Assembly (NCBI GenBank): GCA_002342205.1
Contig: DDPN01000140.1
Location: 1 to 9,663, forward strand
DNA: 9,663 nucleotides
Reading direction: 5' to 3'
Origin: Chitinophagaceae bacterium UBA2467
GTDB lineage: Bacteria; Bacteroidota; Bacteroidia; Chitinophagales; Chitinophagaceae
How positions within the stretch are numbered: position 1 is the stretch's first letter; the number at the start of each line of letters is the position of its first letter. Shown in pieces: positions 6,971 through 9,663 of the stretch. The translations under genes were made by a program, and so were the position numbers. The notes beneath the pieces were generated by a model. That model was not told where the DNA came from. It did no database searches and saw nothing but the letters and a program-made list of their open reading frames with translations.

Positions 6971-6980
6971 ACAGACCAGG

Positions 6981-7226
6981 TTAAAGTACCATGGCCAAAA
7001 ATCCCACGATGATCGCGAACAGTGCAGCACCTTCTACAAGGGCCGCTGTAAGGATCATGTTACCGCGGATGTCATTACTAGCTTCAGGTTGACGGGCAAT
7101 CGCTTCTAAAGCTCCTTTACCGATCTGACCGATACCGATACCGGCACCAATAGCAGCAAGACCTGCGCCTACTGCACCACCTGCGTTAGCAACTTCAGCC
7201 AGCAGCATTACATTCATAAGATCCAT
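6981..7226 (-). CDS. atpE: Fo ATP synthase subunit c (ring proteolipid)
   Basis: An 81-residue hairpin of two membrane helices that assembles into the rotating c-ring. Helix 1 is about residues 12-36, the cytoplasmic loop holds the family hallmark ARQPEA (44-49), and helix 2 is about 55-80. The ion-carrying carboxylate is E65 in AALVEGAALF. The sodium-ring ligands are absent: the position of the helix-1 glutamine is isoleucine, and no Ser/Thr follows E65. Proton coupling is therefore expected. I kept the ATG at 7226; M4 and M7 are alternative starts that cannot be excluded. It lies 32 bases after atpB with no SD, and a strong stem-loop follows its stop, which may adjust the high copy number of c needed per complex. 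Confidence 0.98.
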   Translation of the reverse strand: MDLMNVMLLAEVANAGGAVGAGLAAIGAGIGIGQIGKGALEAIARQPEASNDIRGNMILTAALVEGAALFAIIVGFLAMVL

Positions 7227-7258
7227 GTTGGTTGTATTGAGGGTTAAAAAATAAACAA

Positions 7259-8458
7259 TTAATGATGCGCTCCTTCTGCACTGTCATGATGGTCACCTTC
7301 CAAAGCTTGACCAATAAACACTGCACTGAGCATGGTGAAAATAAATGCCTGAAGGAAAGCAACCAGTACTTCGATCAGGTAGATAAATACAGTAAAACCA
7401 ATTGAAAGTGGAGAAGCACCCCATCCGGCAATTGGACTTAATTCTCCAAAAATGAAAATCAAAGAAATCAAACAAATAATAATAATGTGCCCCGCTACCA
7501 TGTTTGCAAAAAGACGGATGATCAATGCAAAAGGCTTGATAAACACACTCAGAAATTCAACCGGCACCAGAATAAACTTCACACCCAGCGGAACCCCCGG
7601 TGGATTGAAAATGTGTGCCCAGTAATGTTTGTTTGAGCTGAATAGAATCACAACAAAAGAAAGTAGACCAAGTACTACAGTAAACGCAATATTACCTGTT
7701 ACGTTAGCAGAACCTGGAATCAATCCAAAAATGTTATTCACTAATATGAAAAAGAAAACAGTCAACAAGAAAGGAAGATAGTGCTCGTATTTGTGACCCA
7801 AATTTGGTTTTGCTACTTCGTCACGCACAAAGGTGATCACTGGCTCCAACAAACTTTGAGAACCCTTCGGAGCAGAGGTAACCCCAATTCCTTTTTTGTA
7901 ACGTCCCGCCACACGAAACATCAACACGGTGAAAACGATTAAGGCCAACAGCATTTGCACTACGTTTCTTGTCATTGACAAATCGTAGTACTTCACCGTT
8001 GGATCAAATTTTCCGTTTGCATCGAGCGGAACAATGGTTCCAGCAGAGAATTTCTTTGGATCTAATCCCAATTCATGAATAGAATGCTCATTCAATAAAG
8101 TGTAACCTTTATAAGCAGCATGACCATGTTCAAAATTGGAAGACATGAAAATATCCCAGGTACCCCGTGTAGGAGAGTATAATATTATAGGTAAAGGAAG
8201 TGTTACAGGATGCTCGCCAATATCCATGAAATGATATTCATGCCCGTCTAATACGTGGCCAAAAATCACTTCAGCAGCATCAAATTTCTTTTTTTCAGTG
8301 GGCTGTGCATGTTCACCAGCAGGTGCTGTTGCCTCAGCATGTGCATCACCCTGCGCATGTTCTTGTGTATGCTCCTGCGCCCAGAAAAACAAAGGAGATA
8401 AGGTAAAAACGAGGGTTAAAACCAGCGTTTGAATGAAAGATTTACAGCTTCTGCACAT
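7259..8458 (-). CDS. atpB: Fo ATP synthase subunit a, long N-terminal extension
   Basis: Stator subunit that forms the two proton half-channels beside the c-ring. The essential arginine is R315 in IIRLFANMVAGH (313-324). The E. coli pair E219/H245 appears reciprocally swapped here as H324 and E363 (in YLIEVLVAFLQAFIF), an arrangement also seen in other lineages. Predicted membrane helices are near 163-183, 228-247, 256-275, 297-318, 320-340 and 352-384. At 399 residues it is far longer than E. coli subunit a (271). The extra part is a signal-peptide-like N-terminus (hydrophobic 9-26, then AQ) and about 130 residues rich in His, Glu and Ala up to the first helix; such extensions are common in Bacteroidota. 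The C-terminus is also His-rich (GDHHDSAEGAHH). First gene of the atp cluster; a probable promoter lies just upstream, and AGG-type bases precede the ATG. Confidence 0.97.
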   Translation of the reverse strand: MCRSCKSFIQTLVLTLVFTLSPLFFWAQEHTQEHAQGDAHAEATAPAGEHAQPTEKKKFDAAEVIFGHVLDGHEYHFMDIGEHPVTLPLPIILYSPTRGTWDIFMSSNFEHGHAAYKGYTLLNEHSIHELGLDPKKFSAGTIVPLDANGKFDPTVKYYDLSMTRNVVQMLLALIVFTVLMFRVAGRYKKGIGVTSAPKGSQSLLEPVITFVRDEVAKPNLGHKYEHYLPFLLTVFFFILVNNIFGLIPGSANVTGNIAFTVVLGLLSFVVILFSSNKHYWAHIFNPPGVPLGVKFILVPVEFLSVFIKPFALIIRLFANMVAGHIIIICLISLIFIFGELSPIAGWGASPLSIGFTVFIYLIEVLVAFLQAFIFTMLSAVFIGQALEGDHHDSAEGAHH

Positions 8459-8478
8459 ACCTGCCTCGAAATTTTGCG

Positions 8479-8486
8479 CAAAGATA
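8479..8486 (-). promoter_or_regulatory. probable atpB promoter, Bacteroidota -7 box
   Basis: On the minus strand the sequence reads TATCTTTG, an exact match to the Bacteroidota -7 consensus TAnnTTTG, 20 bases before the atpB ATG. The implied leader is only about 15 bases. No good TTG-type -33 element lies at the expected 19-21 base spacing; that region is T-rich (CTTCGATTTTTC). The box overlaps a 10-base palindrome TTTGCGCAAA (8473-8482). The position, in the only sizeable gap before atpB, supports the call. Confidence 0.5.
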
Positions 8487-8498
8487 GGGGTGAGTGCT

Positions 8499-8554
8499 TG
8501 AAAAATCGAAGAAAAACGGACAAAATGGAAGGCGATTTTAGCCCGATTTTTTCA
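8499..8554. repeat. imperfect inverted repeat upstream of atpB
   Basis: TGAAAAATCG (8499-8508) is matched by CGATTTTTTCA (8544-8554), its reverse complement with one extra T, across a 35-base spacer. The left arm falls where the -33 element of the proposed atpB promoter would be; the right arm starts just after the stop of the ABC exporter. A shorter 5-bp stem (TAGCC 8539-8543 / GGCTA 8555-8559) encloses the right arm. It could end the exporter transcript or bind a regulator, but A/T-rich repeats like this also arise by chance. Confidence 0.3.
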
Positions 8555-8556
8555 GG

Positions 8557-9663
8557 CTATTGGGGGGTTGAAAATTGCATCCGAAATAACCTGGCATAAT
8601 GTCCATTTAAAGCCATTAACTGCTCGTGGGTACCACTTTCAACCAGCACCCCTTTGTCCAAAACCATGATCCTGTTGGCTTTGCGAATGGTCGAAAGCCG
8701 GTGGGCAATCACAATCGAGGTCCGTCCTTTGATAAGGGTATCAATAGCAAGCTGGATCAACTGCTCGCTTTCTGAGTCAATCGAAGAAGTGGCTTCATCC
8801 AAAATCAATATGGAAGGGTTATATAATAATGCCCTTACAAAGGAGAGTAACTGGCGCTGACCCATAGAGAGCCCCACTCCTCTTTCCCGCACATCATAAT
8901 GATATCCGCCGGGTAATTTCATGATAAAATCATGGAGCCCGATCATGCGAGAGGCCTCCTCTACTTTTTCCAGCGTTATGGATGGGTTACGAAGAGTGAT
9001 ATTATCTAATATGGAGCCGGAGAACAAGAAAACATCTTGCAAAACCACTCCTACTTGGCTTCTGATTTCATCCAAGGAATAAGAAGTAACCGATTTGTCG
9101 TCGATTCGAATATCCCCCTCCTGAAATTCATACAAACGTGTCAACAACCCCGTGATAGACGTTTTACCACTTCCGGTATGCCCGATTAATGCCACTGTTT
9201 CACCAGGCTGAGCAACAAATGAGATTCCTTTTAACACGGGAACATCCGGCAGATATGAAAACTTTACATTTTCAAATTCGATTTTCCCTTTGAATCGAAC
9301 TGGATTAATTGTTTGCGTAGCAATCGGAGGCGCAGCTTCGGGATTATCTAATACTTTAAACACGCGCTCGCTGGCAATAATACCCATCTGTAATACATTA
9401 AACTTATCTGCCAATACCCGAAGCGGACGAAATAATAAATTGAGACATAAGATGAATGCAATGACGGTTCCCTGCTGATTTTCCTGAAGATGAAGTGCTT
9501 CTTTAGAGGTCCACCACACCACCAATCCAATGGAAAGCGCCAACACAATTTCTACCACCGGAAAAAAAACAGAATAGGCGAATATTGCTTTGATGTTTGC
9601 GTCGCGGTGCTGACGATTGATCACTTTAAATTTTTCCATCTCTCGCTCTTCCGCTGCAAAGGC
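8557..9663 (-). CDS. MsbA-type ABC exporter, C-terminal part (N-terminus beyond the right edge)
   Basis: A half-size exporter with membrane domain and ATPase on one chain; these usually have about 580-600 residues and export lipids, peptides or drugs across the inner membrane as dimers. The frame runs unbroken to the window edge (AFAAEERE before the Met at 9639), so the start is outside and that Met is internal. Numbering from that Met: the last two membrane helices at about 17-43 and 56-72, then the nucleotide-binding domain with Walker A GHTGSGKT (153-160), Q-loop Q201, signature LSMGQRQ (257-263), Walker B ILILDEATSSID (277-288) with catalytic E282, and switch H313. The signature has M where LSGGQ has its first G; this position varies in the family (LSVGQ is common). 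All catalytic residues are present. It ends 98 bases before atpB on the same strand and is probably a separate unit. The substrate cannot be inferred. Confidence 0.93.
   Translation of the reverse strand, partial: AFAAEEREMEKFKVINRQHRDANIKAIFAYSVFFPVVEIVLALSIGLVVWWTSKEALHLQENQQGTVIAFILCLNLLFRPLRVLADKFNVLQMGIIASERVFKVLDNPEAAPPIATQTINPVRFKGKIEFENVKFSYLPDVPVLKGISFVAQPGETVALIGHTGSGKTSITGLLTRLYEFQEGDIRIDDKSVTSYSLDEIRSQVGVVLQDVFLFSGSILDNITLRNPSITLEKVEEASRMIGLHDFIMKLPGGYHYDVRERGVGLSMGQRQLLSFVRALLYNPSILILDEATSSIDSESEQLIQLAIDTLIKGRTSIVIAHRLSTIRKANRIMVLDKGVLVESGTHEQLMALNGHYARLFRMQFSTPQ

Noticed and set aside
6981..7226. Possible sodium-coupled c-ring
   Set aside because: The helix-1 glutamine and the Ser/Thr after the key glutamate, needed for sodium binding, are both missing.
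8539..8559. 5-bp stem TAGCC/GGCTA after the ABC exporter stop as an intrinsic terminator
   Set aside because: The stem is short, the loop is 11 bases, and no U run follows on the minus strand; too weak to call on its own.
8851..8871. LSMGQ in place of LSGGQ in the ABC exporter, as a degenerate ATPase
   Set aside because: The third signature position is variable in this exporter family, and Walker A, Walker B glutamate, Q-loop and switch histidine are all intact.

Overview
The window looks like a chromosomal segment of a Bacteroidota bacterium, most likely Chitinophagaceae-like (family level is inference). The signs are an atpB-E-F-H-A gene order, a subunit-a gene with a long signal-peptide-bearing N-terminal extension, a PdxA whose first loop reads GDLNGIG instead of the proteobacterial GDPAGIG, almost no Shine-Dalgarno sequences, and a TAnnTTTG-type -7 box upstream of atpB. 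The DNA is moderately A+T-rich and almost entirely coding. No stretch over 300 bases lacks a gene; the two longest gaps are 98 and 81 bases.

Layout. On the + strand, a KilA-N-domain protein (possibly running off the left edge) is followed 18 bases later by pdxA (vitamin B6 synthesis). pdxA meets the minus-strand genes tail to tail with no base between the stop codons, and a small hairpin sits at that junction. Everything to the right is on the minus strand. Read in transcription order it is: the C-terminal part of an MsbA-type ABC exporter (cut by the right edge), a 98-base gap with a probable promoter, atpB, atpE, an 81-base gap holding a strong stem-loop, atpF, atpH, atpA, then an ABC ATPase, an ABC-2 permease and a secreted LolA-like protein.

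How they fit together. atpB, atpE and atpF encode the membrane Fo sector (a, c, b). atpH and atpA encode the delta stalk subunit and the alpha subunit of F1. The gamma, beta and epsilon genes (atpG, atpD, atpC) are not here. The slot right after atpA, where atpG is commonly found, is taken by a tightly coupled three-gene module (ATPase, permease, periplasmic LolA-fold protein) with 9-base, -1-base and -7-base junctions. From spacing alone this module is probably read through from the ATP synthase promoter.

The most notable non-coding signals are a 30-base perfect palindrome inside the KilA-N gene that is also codon-aligned, and a 12-bp perfect stem-loop between atpE and atpF, a place where c-subunit dosage could be set. 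I saw no tRNA, rRNA, CRISPR array, insertion sequence or attachment site. Most of the window is conserved housekeeping sequence. The candidates for something less described are the palindrome, the atpE/atpF stem-loop and the ABC/LolA-like module.
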